Source: Paenibacillus ginsengihumi DSM 21568
GTDB lineage: Bacteria; Bacillota; Bacilli; Paenibacillales; NBRC-103111
Reading direction: 5' to 3'
Length of the DNA stretch: 64,000 bases
NCBI RefSeq assembly: GCF_000380965.1
Contig: NZ_KB905549.1
Span: forward strand, 72,254 to 136,253
A model generated the notes under the pieces. That model was not told the DNA's origin. It searched no databases and was given only the letters and a program-made list of their open reading frames with translations. Positions within the stretch are counted from its first letter, which is position 1. The number at the start of each line of letters is the position of its first letter. The position numbers and the translations under genes were made by a program. Below are positions 48,840 through 57,005 of the stretch, piece after piece.

Positions 48840-49662
48840 AGCTTCGCCCGGCAAGCCGGGAACCGCCCACCTCCTTGAAATCCATATATCAGCTATCAGC
48901 GTGTATGCCGCTTCCGAACTTCCGACATGGGTCGGAAGCGGATCGTCCATGTTCCATGGGACAATATCAATATATTGATTGGACCATGGCAGCGGCACGA
49001 CATTTCCCCCAGTCGAATCGTACAATTTCGGCGGCGGAGCGCATGCAAAAGCCTGACGGCCGGCGGCCGCCAGGCAGCAAGCGTTTTACGGTTCAGCGCG
49101 TCTCGCCCCGCAATATTCCCGAATCACACAGACCGATGCTCGCCCCTAAATGGGGCCGTGACCGTGCCGACATGCGGATTTATGCGGATTTTTGGCAATC
49201 CCGATCCGGCTTCCCGACATGGCCACAGCAGTTGACGTCCGCCCGACAGCTGTCGTTGTATAGGACTACGACGGAGATACTCACCTAGCCGCCCCAACTC
49301 CGCGCGCTATGCGTTCGAAATCCGCGTCGGCGTTCGGACTCTGACGCAAGTGACAAACGCTATTTTGCTGAATCGTACCCTGTTTAAAATGTAACGCAGG
49401 CTAGGCAGCGCTATTTTGTCAAAAGCACGGAATCGGGTAGCCAAACATGCCCAATAAGGCTGGCTGCTAGCGTTACCATTTCAAATCGATCGTTTCGAGC
49501 GAAATAAGCTCTGTGGCTAGCGTTAGCTGAAGGTATGGAAGAAAACGGTCTTTCGACGTCCATTCAAGGAAGAGCGACCGCGGTTTAGCGGTTGTTTTTC
49601 TTGGTACAGAATGTCGCACCTCGCTTTATCGCTTTAGCAAAGCAAAACTTTCTGTAGCATTC
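48840..49662. other. Non-coding region with palindromes and degenerate repeats
   Basis: I see no supportable gene here. Near the operon start it has a hairpin (48919-48926 with 48931-48938) and a perfect 14-bp palindrome ATCAATATATTGAT flanked by CCATGG on both sides (about 48954-48988), which could be an operator. From about 49325 to 49560 it is AT-richer, with repeated phrases such as CGCTATTTTG (twice) and GCTAGCGTTA (twice), typical of decayed intergenic repeats. Confidence 0.55.
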
Positions 49663-49700
49663 AAAAAAACAGCAGCCCCCGTCCTCCCGGACAAGGCTGC
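49663..49700 (-). terminator. Rho-independent terminator of tag
   Basis: On the minus strand GCAGCC and GGCTGC arms (49695-49700 and 49672-49677), extended by a GTCC/GGAC pairing with an internal loop, are followed by a run of T (49663-49669). It lies just after the tag stop codon. Confidence 0.75.
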
Positions 49701-49706
49701 CGCTTA

Positions 49707-50273
49707 TCAAGCTTGATATCCCGTTCGCTTCCAGCAATCCATGGTATGATCGTCCACCATCCCGGCTGCCTGCATGTAAGCGTAGCAGATCGTCGTGCCG
49801 ACGAAGCTGAAGCCGCGCTTCTTCAAGTCTTTGCTCATCGCGTCGGACTGCGGCGTGCTGGCCGGCACCTGCTTCAGGCTTGTCCACCGGTTCACGATCG
49901 GCCGCCCCTCCACGAAGTGCCAAATGTAGGCGTCGAAGCTGCCGAATTCCCGCTGCACCTTAAGGAACGCCCGGGCATTGCTCACCGCCGAGCGAATCTT
50001 CAGACGGTTGCGGATCAATCCCGGGTCGGCCAGCAGCGAGGCGATTTTGTCCTCGTCGTACGCCGCAACCTTCACCGGGTCGAAGCCGTCGAACACTTCG
50101 CGGTACCGCTCTCTCTTCTTCAGCACGGTATACCAGCTAAGGCCTGCCTGCGCCCCTTCCAAAATGAGCAGCTCAAACAGCTTGACGTCATCGTGAACGG
50201 GCACTCCCCATTCCTCGTCGTGGTACCGTATATAGAGCGGATCTTCATTCACCCAGCCGCAGCGGCAAATCAT
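49707..50273 (-). CDS. tag: DNA-3-methyladenine glycosylase I
   Basis: A 188-residue HhH-superfamily glycosylase. It opens ICRCGWVNEDPLYIRYHDEE, with the zinc ligand Cys and the substrate-pocket region, followed by FELLILEGAQAGLSWYTVLK. VGTTICYAYMQAAGMVDDHT ends with the remaining His and Cys zinc ligands in DDHTMDCW. It removes 3-methyladenine from alkylated DNA in base excision repair. The ATG at 50273 is nine bases after GGGAGG, better placed than the ATG at 50282. It is monocistronic, ended by a hairpin and T-run, and unrelated to the glycan genes next to it. Confidence 0.95.
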   Translation of the reverse strand: MICRCGWVNEDPLYIRYHDEEWGVPVHDDVKLFELLILEGAQAGLSWYTVLKKRERYREVFDGFDPVKVAAYDEDKIASLLADPGLIRNRLKIRSAVSNARAFLKVQREFGSFDAYIWHFVEGRPIVNRWTSLKQVPASTPQSDAMSKDLKKRGFSFVGTTICYAYMQAAGMVDDHTMDCWKRTGYQA

Positions 50274-50607
50274 GTGCTTCATCCTCCCGATGCTTTTTTG
50301 CTTTGCTTTTTCCTTATTATATACCAGGAGTGCACTTCGTCATAGAGAAAAAAAGAACAAATGTTTGCATCGCAACCTGCTGCCGGCGGCTGTCGGAGCT
50401 TGGCCGAGATGGCCGTCACACGCGCCAAACAGACCAATGGCCATGAACGCCGGAGGTTAAATGCGCAGCTTGCGGCATAAGATATGGAAATAGGAGGAGT
50501 CGTTCGGTCTGCATCCCCCCGCCGCTTTTTGCGTATATAAGCGGTAAAAGCACCTGTCCACGCGCCAAGCGGAGAAGGATCATTTTCCGGGAAATGAGGA
50601 ATCAGAC
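50274..50607. other. Divergent intergenic region between tag and the EcsC-family gene
   Basis: About 330 bp lie between two divergent genes and should contain both promoters. I see two purine-rich tracts (CGGAGGTTAA near 50452 and ATAGGAGGAG near 50490) without a credible frame after them, and no clear -35/-10 pair. No RNA gene is evident. Confidence 0.4.
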
Positions 50608-51498
50608 ATGGAGTACCGTCAAACCGTATACGAACAGCAAATGACCAAGCTGCTGGCCGCCTGGGAGCGGGCGCTCAGGAAGCCTCCGGGACTGCTGGAG
50701 AAAACGTCGAGAGCCGTGCAGACCCGCATCAATCAGGCAATACCCGAGAAGGTTCACGATACGGTTACGGCGGCCGTCAAGGGCATCGTGCAGACGGCTC
50801 TGTTCGGGATGGATTACATGCCCAAAAGCAAGCCGGTCCGCGGCATGTCGCTGGCGCTCAGGGACCATAAAGCGGAAGAGCTTATTTCCTTGTACAAAAA
50901 GGTGGCCGCGGCGGAAGGCGCGGGAACCGGCGCCGGCGGCCTGCTGCTTGGACTGGCCGACTTCCCGATTCTGATCGGCATCAAGATGAAATTTTTGTTC
51001 GAGCTCGCCCATGTGTACGGCCACGACACCCGCGATTACCGGGAGCGTCTGTTCATTCTTCATGTGTTCCAGCTCGCCTTCTCCAGCCAAAACAAAAAGC
51101 CCGCGCTCCTGCAGGCGATCGCCGAATGGCCGCAAACCGCCGCAGCGCTCCCTCCCGCAGACACTTATGCGCGGCATATCGACTGGCGGCAGCTGCAGCA
51201 GGAATACCGGGATACGATCGACTTCCGCAAGCTGCTCCAGCTGCTTCCCGGCATCGGCGCGGTGGTCGGCGCCTGGGCGAACTACGGCCTGCTGGAGGAA
51301 CTCGGCGAGACGGGGATGAACTGCTACCGCATGCGCTGGCTGGCGGAGAAGGCAGGCCGGGAAGCCGCTCCCCCGCACCCGCAGTCCGGCGCCAGCTGGC
51401 TGAAGCCCGGCGCTGCAAAGTCCCCGTCGCCGGCGGAGAGCGGACCGGGCTGCAGCGGCAGCACGGGCCAGCACGATGAGCGGGAAGAACGGCGATGA
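50608..51498 (+). CDS. EcsC-family protein
   Basis: A 296-residue protein of the EcsC family, named after the third gene of the Bacillus ecs operon. The biochemical role is unknown. Matching features are RTAVQTRINQAIPEKVHDTV-like helices, EGAGTGAGGLLLGLADFPIL (a glycine-rich, probably membrane-associated hairpin), IGIKMKFLFELAHVYGHDTR, and FRKLLQLLPGIGAVVGAWAN. The C-terminal 45 residues are low-complexity and hydrophilic. GAGGAATCAGAC precedes the ATG. It is convergent with the cytochrome oxidase operon (10 bp between stops). No functional link to its neighbours is apparent. Confidence 0.88.
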   Translation: MEYRQTVYEQQMTKLLAAWERALRKPPGLLEKTSRAVQTRINQAIPEKVHDTVTAAVKGIVQTALFGMDYMPKSKPVRGMSLALRDHKAEELISLYKKVAAAEGAGTGAGGLLLGLADFPILIGIKMKFLFELAHVYGHDTRDYRERLFILHVFQLAFSSQNKKPALLQAIAEWPQTAAALPPADTYARHIDWRQLQQEYRDTIDFRKLLQLLPGIGAVVGAWANYGLLEELGETGMNCYRMRWLAEKAGREAAPPHPQSGASWLKPGAAKSPSPAESGPGCSGSTGQHDEREERR

Positions 51499-51508
51499 GG
51501 CGCGCGTC

Positions 51509-53155
51509 TTACCAGGTAACGAAGCCTTTCGAGCCGACGCCCGGATTGTTTAACAGCTCCATCACCGGCACCGTATAAGCGATGAGCACCAGCACGGCCA
51601 GCACGCCGACCCAAAGCCCCCAGCGCTCGAAGATGGCCGGCGTCCGCTCCGCTTCTGCCGACGCTTCCGCGATCGGAAACTCCTCATGACCTTTGGGCGC
51701 TCGCAGCAGCATGACGATGTTGGCGATCATCATCAGCACGCCGATGAACAAAATCGTGCCGCCAATCGCCATGGCAACGTAATATGGCATCCACAGCACC
51801 GTGTCCGGGTGGTCCATATACGTCGTGTAAGCCGTGCGCCGCGGCGCTCCGAACAGGCCGACCGTATGCATCGAGCCCGACATGAAGAACATGCCGATGA
51901 CCCAGATGAGCGTCTGGACGATGCCCAGCTTATGCATCCGCGCAGTCAGCTTGCGTCCGGTGACCGCAGGAATCAGCCAGTACACGATGCCGAAGAACGT
52001 CAGCGCGACGCTCGTGGCGACGGTCAGGTGAAAGTGACCGGTTACCCACAGCGTGTTGTGCACCACAGCGTTAAGCTGATGGCTGGCGTTGATCAGACCG
52101 CCGGCGCCGGCCGGAATAAAGATCAGCATGCCCATGAACGGCGCGAAGAAGCGGACGTCGCTCCACGGCAGCTTTTTGAGCCAACCGAACAATCCTTTGG
52201 CACCGACCGACCGGCCGTGCATTTCGAAGGTAGCAAACAGCGAGAACGCCGTCATGAGCGACGGAATGACGACCATGAACGTCAGCACGACCTGCAAGTA
52301 TTTCCATCCGCTCGAAATGCCCGGCTCCATCAATTGGTGGTGGAATCCGACAGGAATCGAGAACAGCAGGAACATGATGAATGCCAAGCGGGCCAGCGCA
52401 TCGCTGAAGAGCCGTCCGCCGATAATTTTCGGAATGACGACGTACCAGCACATATAGGCCGGCAGCAGCCAGAAATAGACGAGCGGATGGCCGAAATACC
52501 AGAACAGCGTGCGGCTCAGCATGACGTTGACGGTTTCGACCCAACCGAACGACCACGGAATTAACTGGAACAGCACCTCCACGGCAACGCCGAGCGTGGC
52601 GATCAGCCACAGCAGCATCGTCGCGACGGCCATAAAGGCAAACAACGGCGTCCGTTCTCCCTTGTGCGTCTTTTTCCAGTAGCGGTACTGCGTGAACAGG
52701 CCGAAGCCGCTCATCCAGCTGCCGACGACGACGAATACCAGGGCGATGTAAAACCACGGCGACGCCTTCATCGGCGCGTAAAACGTATAGAGAACGGTCG
52801 CTTTGTTGAGCAGAATGAGCACGGTCGCAAGCAGCGTGCCCGCCGTCATCAGCCCGTAGCCAAGCCAGGCCAGCTTGCGCACCACCGGCAGCAGCCAGCC
52901 GAGCGTCCGGGCTGCACCCGCATACAGAAAGCCGATAATAAAATACGTAGTGAACACGAGCGCCATCAGTACGCCGTGAGCAGTCAGCAGCTGGTAATAG
53001 CCGATGCCGTACGGCAGCGTCACCATTCCGCCGCGCACGAGACTCTGCAGCAGGCCGGCTATGCCGCCGAGCAGCAAGGCCAGGAAAGCGAACAGCACAT
53101 GCGCCAGAACTACCGCCGAATCGCGGCGCTCAAAGCTTTGAAATACGTTGGTCAA
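51509..53155 (-). CDS. ba3-type cytochrome c oxidase subunit I
   Basis: A 548-residue haem-copper oxidase subunit with 12-13 membrane helices. Haem and copper ligands are visible in LTAHGVLMALVFTTYFIIGF, WYFGHPLVYFWLLPAYMCWY (CuB His and helix VI Tyr), PVGFHHQLMEPGIS (His pair) and WVTGHFHLTVATSVALTF (haem ligands). The type-B pattern and the lack of a canonical D-channel region fit the ba3 branch. It reduces oxygen to water and pumps protons at the cytoplasmic membrane. The TTG start at 53155 lies nine bases after AAAGGAG. It is the third gene of the operon after subunits 2A and II. Confidence 0.93.
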   Translation of the reverse strand: MTNVFQSFERRDSAVVLAHVLFAFLALLLGGIAGLLQSLVRGGMVTLPYGIGYYQLLTAHGVLMALVFTTYFIIGFLYAGAARTLGWLLPVVRKLAWLGYGLMTAGTLLATVLILLNKATVLYTFYAPMKASPWFYIALVFVVVGSWMSGFGLFTQYRYWKKTHKGERTPLFAFMAVATMLLWLIATLGVAVEVLFQLIPWSFGWVETVNVMLSRTLFWYFGHPLVYFWLLPAYMCWYVVIPKIIGGRLFSDALARLAFIMFLLFSIPVGFHHQLMEPGISSGWKYLQVVLTFMVVIPSLMTAFSLFATFEMHGRSVGAKGLFGWLKKLPWSDVRFFAPFMGMLIFIPAGAGGLINASHQLNAVVHNTLWVTGHFHLTVATSVALTFFGIVYWLIPAVTGRKLTARMHKLGIVQTLIWVIGMFFMSGSMHTVGLFGAPRRTAYTTYMDHPDTVLWMPYYVAMAIGGTILFIGVLMMIANIVMLLRAPKGHEEFPIAEASAEAERTPAIFERWGLWVGVLAVLVLIAYTVPVMELLNNPGVGSKGFVTW

Positions 53156-53279
53156 TGTCGAACACTCCTTTACGTTGCCGGGCCGGCCGTTTTTTCTGTC
53201 ATCGTACCGACTTCCGGCGTCGCACCTTGTGAAATCAATCACAACAACTTATCATATCTCCGTCTTTCCGGTTCTTCCT

Positions 53280-53750
53280 CTACTTGACGATAATCGTCGT
53301 CATCATATTTTCGTGAGCCACTCCGCAATATTCGTTGCACAGGATCAAATATTCTCCGGGCTCCTTGAAGGTGTACGTCAGCTGGTTGACCTCTCCCGGC
53401 ATGACCATCATGTTCACATTCGTGCCCGGTATTTGAAAGCCGTGAACAACGTCCTTGCTCGTCACGTGAAAATGAATCGTCGCCCCGGCCGGAACCTCCA
53501 TCTTCTCCGGCGCATAGCCGAAGGCGAAGGCCAGCATGTACGCCTCGTATTCGTTGTCCCCGATCTTCCGCAGTCCCGGTTCATTGAACGGCGCGACTTT
53601 ATCGACCGTCTCCGGATCGACGATATGCCGGTGATGCCCCGGCGGATGAATCCCTTTGGCAAAAGCCCCGACACCCAGCACGCCCAAAAAGACGATCAGC
53701 ATGGAAATGCCGAAGGCAAGCCATATTTTTTCCAGTCGATGCATGTGCAT
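53280..53750 (-). CDS. ba3-type cytochrome c oxidase subunit II (CuA)
   Basis: A 156-residue protein with one N-terminal membrane anchor (residues 9-30) and a cupredoxin domain. CuA ligands are His103 in DVVHGFQIPG, and Cys138, Cys142, His146 and Met149 in ILCNEYCGVAHENMM. The short length with a single helix is typical of ba3 oxidases. It accepts electrons from cytochrome c and passes them to subunit I. It starts 526 bp downstream of the subunit 2A gene, because the tandem array at 53819-54176 is inserted between them. The ATG has GGAGTGTAGGTAAGC upstream. Confidence 0.94.
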   Translation of the reverse strand: MHMHRLEKIWLAFGISMLIVFLGVLGVGAFAKGIHPPGHHRHIVDPETVDKVAPFNEPGLRKIGDNEYEAYMLAFAFGYAPEKMEVPAGATIHFHVTSKDVVHGFQIPGTNVNMMVMPGEVNQLTYTFKEPGEYLILCNEYCGVAHENMMTTIIVK

Positions 53751-53818
53751 GCTTACCTACACTCCTTTGTTAACAATCCGTGCTTGTAATGCCCCTTGTC
53801 TTACGCCGTTTGCGGCCG

Positions 53819-54176
53819 TTGCACCGCGCTGCCGGCTTGCCGCGCCAAGCGGCTTCGCGGTCGTTGCACCACGCTGCCAGCTTGCCGCGCCAGGCGGCTT
53901 TCGCGGTCGCTGGCCGTTGCACCGCGCTGCCGGCTTGCCGCGCCGGGCGGCTTTCGCGGCACCGCGCTGCCAGCTTGCCGCGCCGGGCGGCTTTCGCGGC
54001 CGTTGCACCGCGCTGCCGGCTTGCCGCGCCGGGCGGCTTTCGCGGCCGTTGCACCGCGCTGCCAGCTTGCCGCGCCGGGCGGCTTTCGCGGCACCGCGCT
54101 GCCAGCTTGCCGCGCCGGGCGGCTTTCGCGGCCGTTGCACCGCACTGCCAGCTTGCCGCGCCGGGCGGCTTCGCGG
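53819..54176. repeat. GC-rich tandem array, eight copies of a 42-46 bp unit
   Basis: Eight imperfect units of the form TTGCACCGCGCTGCCGGCTT, then GCCGCGCCGGGCGGCTTTCG, lie head to tail. Some copies lack the leading TTGC. The repeats differ mainly by G/A at one position and by the last few bases. All six frames across it remain largely open with low-complexity Ala/Arg/Pro sequence, so open frames there are not evidence of a gene. It lies between the oxidase subunit 2A and II genes and can form strong GC-rich hairpins (GCCGCGCCGGGCGGC). Confidence 0.92.
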
Positions 54177-54275
54177 TTGCAGGCCGTTGCCCTCGCTTCC
54201 CCCGCTGCCCGGGCCTTAGGCCCTATCGCTCTTTCGCGCGGATCCTTGCCGCCGGGCGCTTTCCGGCACGGAGGC

Positions 54276-54473
54276 TCAGCCCCGGGCTATGAACAGCGCG
54301 AATACGGCGATCCAGCTCAGCAGCAGGAACAAGCCGAGCAACATGACGGAAGCGAACGTTCCCTTCAGTACAGGCTCCGTAGCCGCGCCGGTTTCCGCCC
54401 GTTCCGAGGCTTTGGCGGCAGCGTCCCGGCCTCCGGCCGGCCTGTCTGCGAGACGGTCGTGCGGTTGTGCCAT
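54276..54473 (-). CDS. Cytochrome c oxidase subunit 2A-like small membrane protein
   Basis: A 65-residue protein with a hydrophilic N-terminus and one C-terminal membrane helix (LKGTFASVMLLGLFLLLSWI). This matches the small subunit IIa seen in ba3 oxidases of Bacilli and Thermus, which packs beside subunit II. GGAGGAGGGATAGAC precedes the ATG. It is the first gene of the oxidase operon. The N-terminal 35 residues are longer and more charged than in the known subunit. Confidence 0.8.
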   Translation of the reverse strand: MAQPHDRLADRPAGGRDAAAKASERAETGAATEPVLKGTFASVMLLGLFLLLSWIAVFALFIARG

Positions 54474-54650
54474 GTCTATCCCTCCTCCAACTCGTGCGGA
54501 GTCGTTTATGCGACCATTGTAGGGTTTTGGGCATACCCCCCACTATGACAATAGTCACACCCAGGCAAGCAAGCGGTGAACGTTTTATGACCGAACCGAT
54601 ATGAACTGCATAGATTCAATTGACCCGGTTCATCAGCAACCGCTTGCCCA

Positions 54651-54703
54651 AAAGCAAAAGAAGCGCCGTGACCCCCGTAGCAACCAGGTCGCAGCGCTTC
54701 TCT
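54651..54703. terminator. Bidirectional rho-independent terminator
   Basis: AGAAGCGCCGTGACC pairs with GGTCGCAGCGCTTCT around a 13-base loop. On the minus strand it is followed by TTTGCTTTTG and on the plus strand by CTTTTC. It ends the toxin-antitoxin transcript. Confidence 0.85.
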
Positions 54704-54713
54704 TTTCAACTCG

Positions 54714-54980
54714 TTACTTATCGCCGTAATGGGTACGGAAAGCGTAAAATTCAATCATCCCATCTTTTATTCGATAGACCAACCGATTCGTTTCATCGAT
54801 CCGGCGGCTCCAATATCCAGATAGATCTCCGCGCAGAGGTTCGGGTTTACCTATGCCTTCATACCCATTACGTTCAATGTCCTTAATGAGCTGGTTAATT
54901 CTCTTCAATGTTTTGCGGTCTTCGGTTTGCCAGTACAAGTAATCTTCCCAGGCATGGCTCGTAAAAATAAGATTACCCAT
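54714..54980 (-). CDS. Txe/YoeB-family addiction module toxin
   Basis: An 88-residue RelE-superfamily mRNA interferase. The match to Txe/YoeB includes FTSHAWEDYLYWQTEDRKTL, INQLIKDIERNGYEGIGKPE, LRGDLSGYWSRRIDETNRLV and the catalytic C-terminus FYAFRTHYGDK. In YoeB the Glu46, Arg65, His83 and Tyr84 equivalents are catalytic, and all appear conserved (EGIGKPE, SRRID, THYG). It overlaps the antitoxin gene by eight bases. YoeB toxins usually pair with YefM, whereas here the partner is RelB/DinJ-like. It acts in the cytoplasm at the ribosome, cleaving mRNA. Confidence 0.93.
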   Translation of the reverse strand: MGNLIFTSHAWEDYLYWQTEDRKTLKRINQLIKDIERNGYEGIGKPEPLRGDLSGYWSRRIDETNRLVYRIKDGMIEFYAFRTHYGDK

Positions 54981-55251
54981 TCTCTTCCGGCTCCAGGTCG
55001 TTCATCGACTTGCGCACTGTCTTCCCTTGCTCCATTTGCTGTATGGATTCCTTTAACCTTTTGATATTAACCGGGTTATAAAAAGGATCGGTTTGCGTTG
55101 TAATTTCAAATGGAATTCCGCCTTGCCGAAGCGACTGACGAACAAAGATATTTACGGCTGTTGTCATATTTAACCCCAGCTCGGAAAAGAGGGCTTCCGC
55201 TTCTTTTTTCAGGTCTTCATCCATCCGAATGTTGATATTTGTTTGTCCCAT
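54973..55251 (-). CDS. RelB/DinJ-family antitoxin
   Basis: A 92-residue ribbon-helix-helix antitoxin. TNINIRMDEDLKKEAEALFS and LGLNMTTAVNIFVRQSLRQG form the DNA-binding dimer fold of RelB/DinJ. The C-terminal part (NIKRLKESIQQMEQGKTVRK) should wrap the toxin. The ATG at 55251 has AAAGGAG eight bases upstream, better than the start six codons earlier. It precedes and overlaps the toxin gene, the usual order, and likely represses its own promoter in the AT-rich region upstream. Confidence 0.92.
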   Translation of the reverse strand: MGQTNINIRMDEDLKKEAEALFSELGLNMTTAVNIFVRQSLRQGGIPFEITTQTDPFYNPVNIKRLKESIQQMEQGKTVRKSMNDLEPEENG

Positions 55252-55344
55252 TTTATACACTCCTTTCATCCGATTTTATTTACAATGTATTATAAATTAT
55301 TCACTTCGTAATTACAATGTACGAATATCCTTCACTTTTCGTTA

Positions 55345-55379
55345 AATAAAACAAGCCGTCTCCTTTTACGAAGACGGCC
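55345..55379 (-). terminator. Rho-independent terminator of the thiamine operon
   Basis: On the minus strand GCCGTCT pairs with AGACGGC (55372-55378 and 55355-55361) followed by TTGTTTTATTT. It lies about 100 bp after the tenA stop codon. Confidence 0.75.
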
Positions 55380-55475
55380 TTATGGCTGATTCATCCGGTG
55401 CAGCATCACGAAGCGTTTTTGCTCATCTGCTCCGAGCTGTTCGTCATAACACACAGGAACGAGGCTTTACCAGCA

Positions 55476-56144
55476 TTATCGGGACGTCGGCCACGCTTCC
55501 AGGCGGTAAGCCATATCCCAAAACAAATATTCATACTGGCTGCTGATGACAAAATGCCGCTGCATCCGTTCACGGTCCTGCTCCGTCGCCTGTTCCGCAA
55601 GCCAGTCCAGTCGGTCAATCTGCTCCTGCACGAGGTCCCGAAACCAATCCCCTCCGTAAGCGGCGATCCACTCTTGATAGATCGGTTCCTCGGGCTTGCA
55701 GCCGGTCAGTCGCTCGCCGATGTCGTAATAAAGCCAATAGCACGGAAGAAGCGCGGCGATAATGTCGCCGAGATGGCCGTTATAAGCCGCGCGGTACAGA
55801 TGCGAGGTGTAGGCGTAAGCGGTCGGTGCCGGCTCGAACGATGCCTTCTCCTCATCGGTGATGCCGAGCAGCTTGGAAAACTTCTCATGCAGCGACAGCT
55901 CCGCCTCGTAAGTGCCCTGCACGTGAATGGCCATCCGGTTCGACGTGAACAGATCGTCGGCCTTCGCCGCGCCGAGCGCCTGAATTCGCGCAAAATGGGA
56001 CAAATAATACGAATCGTTCAGCACATAATAGCGAAACCGGTCAAGCGGCAGCGACCCGTCGCCGATGCCGCGGACGAACGGATGCTCGAAGCTCATGGTC
56101 CAGCTGGCGTCGGCCGCCTGGCGAATGCGTTCGGTAAATTTCAT
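55476..56144 (-). CDS. tenA: Thiaminase II / aminopyrimidine aminohydrolase
   Basis: A 222-residue all-alpha TenA protein. Catalytic residues match the family: Cys135 in LLPCYWLYYDIGE, Asp44 in LNDSYYLSHFARI, and Glu205 in SSQYEYLFW. TenA hydrolyses 4-amino-5-aminomethyl-2-methylpyrimidine to the hydroxymethyl form, salvaging degraded thiamine. It is the last gene of the ykoE-ykoD-ykoC-tenA operon under a TPP riboswitch. The transporter would import the pyrimidine precursor that TenA processes. Confidence 0.94.
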   Translation of the reverse strand: MKFTERIRQAADASWTMSFEHPFVRGIGDGSLPLDRFRYYVLNDSYYLSHFARIQALGAAKADDLFTSNRMAIHVQGTYEAELSLHEKFSKLLGITDEEKASFEPAPTAYAYTSHLYRAAYNGHLGDIIAALLPCYWLYYDIGERLTGCKPEEPIYQEWIAAYGGDWFRDLVQEQIDRLDWLAEQATEQDRERMQRHFVISSQYEYLFWDMAYRLEAWPTSR

Positions 56145-56201
56145 AGCTATCCATCTCCTCTTGCGGATAAAATTTGGGGTGCCGGCCTCCCTCTCCCTGG
56201 C

Positions 56202-57005
56202 CTACGACACGTAGCGCACGTCCGTCACATCGAAGAACGGGAACTGGTTCCCGATATACATGGACACAAGCCAGATGAGCGACAGCGCCGCCACGAGCAG
56301 CAGATCGTTCGCCGACCAGCTCACAGTGTAGTAATAAGTCCGCTGCCTGGCAGCCGAGAACCGCTTGGCCTCCATCGCCACGGCGATCCGCTGGGCCCGC
56401 CGGATGCTCTGCGCCAGCAACGGCACGGAGTAGCGGCGCAGCCGGTCGGAGAAGCCGGCGATGCCGCGCCGCGGCCGCACGCCGCGCACTTTAAGCGCCA
56501 TCTCCAGCGTGCGGTACTCCGCCGCCACCATCGGCAGCAGCCGCAGCGCCGCCATGAAGCTGTAGGCGTAGCGCGGCGGCAGCTTCAGCTGCTGCATCAG
56601 CGAGTAGAACAGGCTGACCGGCCGCGTCGTCAAGGCGAACAGCATGCCGACGATCCCCGTATCGACGGTCTTCAGGCCAATATGAATGCCGCGGTAAAAG
56701 CTTTCCTCGCTGACAGCGACAAGCCCCCAGCGGAACCAGAGCGTATCCCCCCTGCCGAACAAAATCATCGACATCGCCGAGGAAAGAAACATCAGCGCGA
56801 ACGGCAGGCCAAGCAGCGCGATGCGCCGGCCCGGATGGCCGGACGCGGCGATCAGCAGCACGAAGAGCATCCAGGTCGCATTGACCAGCACGTTCAAGTT
56901 ATGGGTAAACAAAACGAGAAAAAACAGCGCCACTGACAACAGCAGCTTGCCGCTCGGATTCGTCCGATGCAGCCACGTTTCCTTGCACTGCAGCTCCGCG
57001 ATCAA
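56202..57005 (-). CDS. ykoC: ECF transporter transmembrane (T) component, YkoC-like
   Basis: A 267-residue EcfT protein with about six membrane helices (LLLSVALFFLVLFTHNLNVL and FALMFLSSAMSMILFGRG are examples). The two cytoplasmic coupling helices carry the family motifs LEMALKVRGVRPRRG and RRAQRIAVAMEAKRFSAA, which contact the ATPase. It links the S component to the dual ATPase in the membrane. The TTG start overlaps the ATPase stop codon (TTGA). Its position in a TPP-riboswitch operon assigns it to hydroxymethylpyrimidine or thiamine uptake. Confidence 0.9.
   Translation of the reverse strand: MIAELQCKETWLHRTNPSGKLLLSVALFFLVLFTHNLNVLVNATWMLFVLLIAASGHPGRRIALLGLPFALMFLSSAMSMILFGRGDTLWFRWGLVAVSEESFYRGIHIGLKTVDTGIVGMLFALTTRPVSLFYSLMQQLKLPPRYAYSFMAALRLLPMVAAEYRTLEMALKVRGVRPRRGIAGFSDRLRRYSVPLLAQSIRRAQRIAVAMEAKRFSAARQRTYYYTVSWSANDLLLVAALSLIWLVSMYIGNQFPFFDVTDVRYVS

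Noticed and set aside
48875-49288. Plus-strand open frame in the intergenic region upstream of the QuiNAc operon
   Set aside because: No domain, no ribosome-binding site and irregular composition. It overlaps the palindromic region.
53757-54145. Several open frames through the tandem array, both strands
   Set aside because: All frames are open because the repeat lacks stop codons. The sequences are low-complexity translations of the repeat without initiation signals.
53819-54176. CRISPR array
   Set aside because: The units are contiguous and similar throughout, with no unique spacers and no cas genes. It is a simple tandem array.
55398-56936. Plus-strand frame opposite tenA and ykoC
   Set aside because: It has no recognisable domain and is antisense to genes fixed by catalytic residues and by the TPP riboswitch context.
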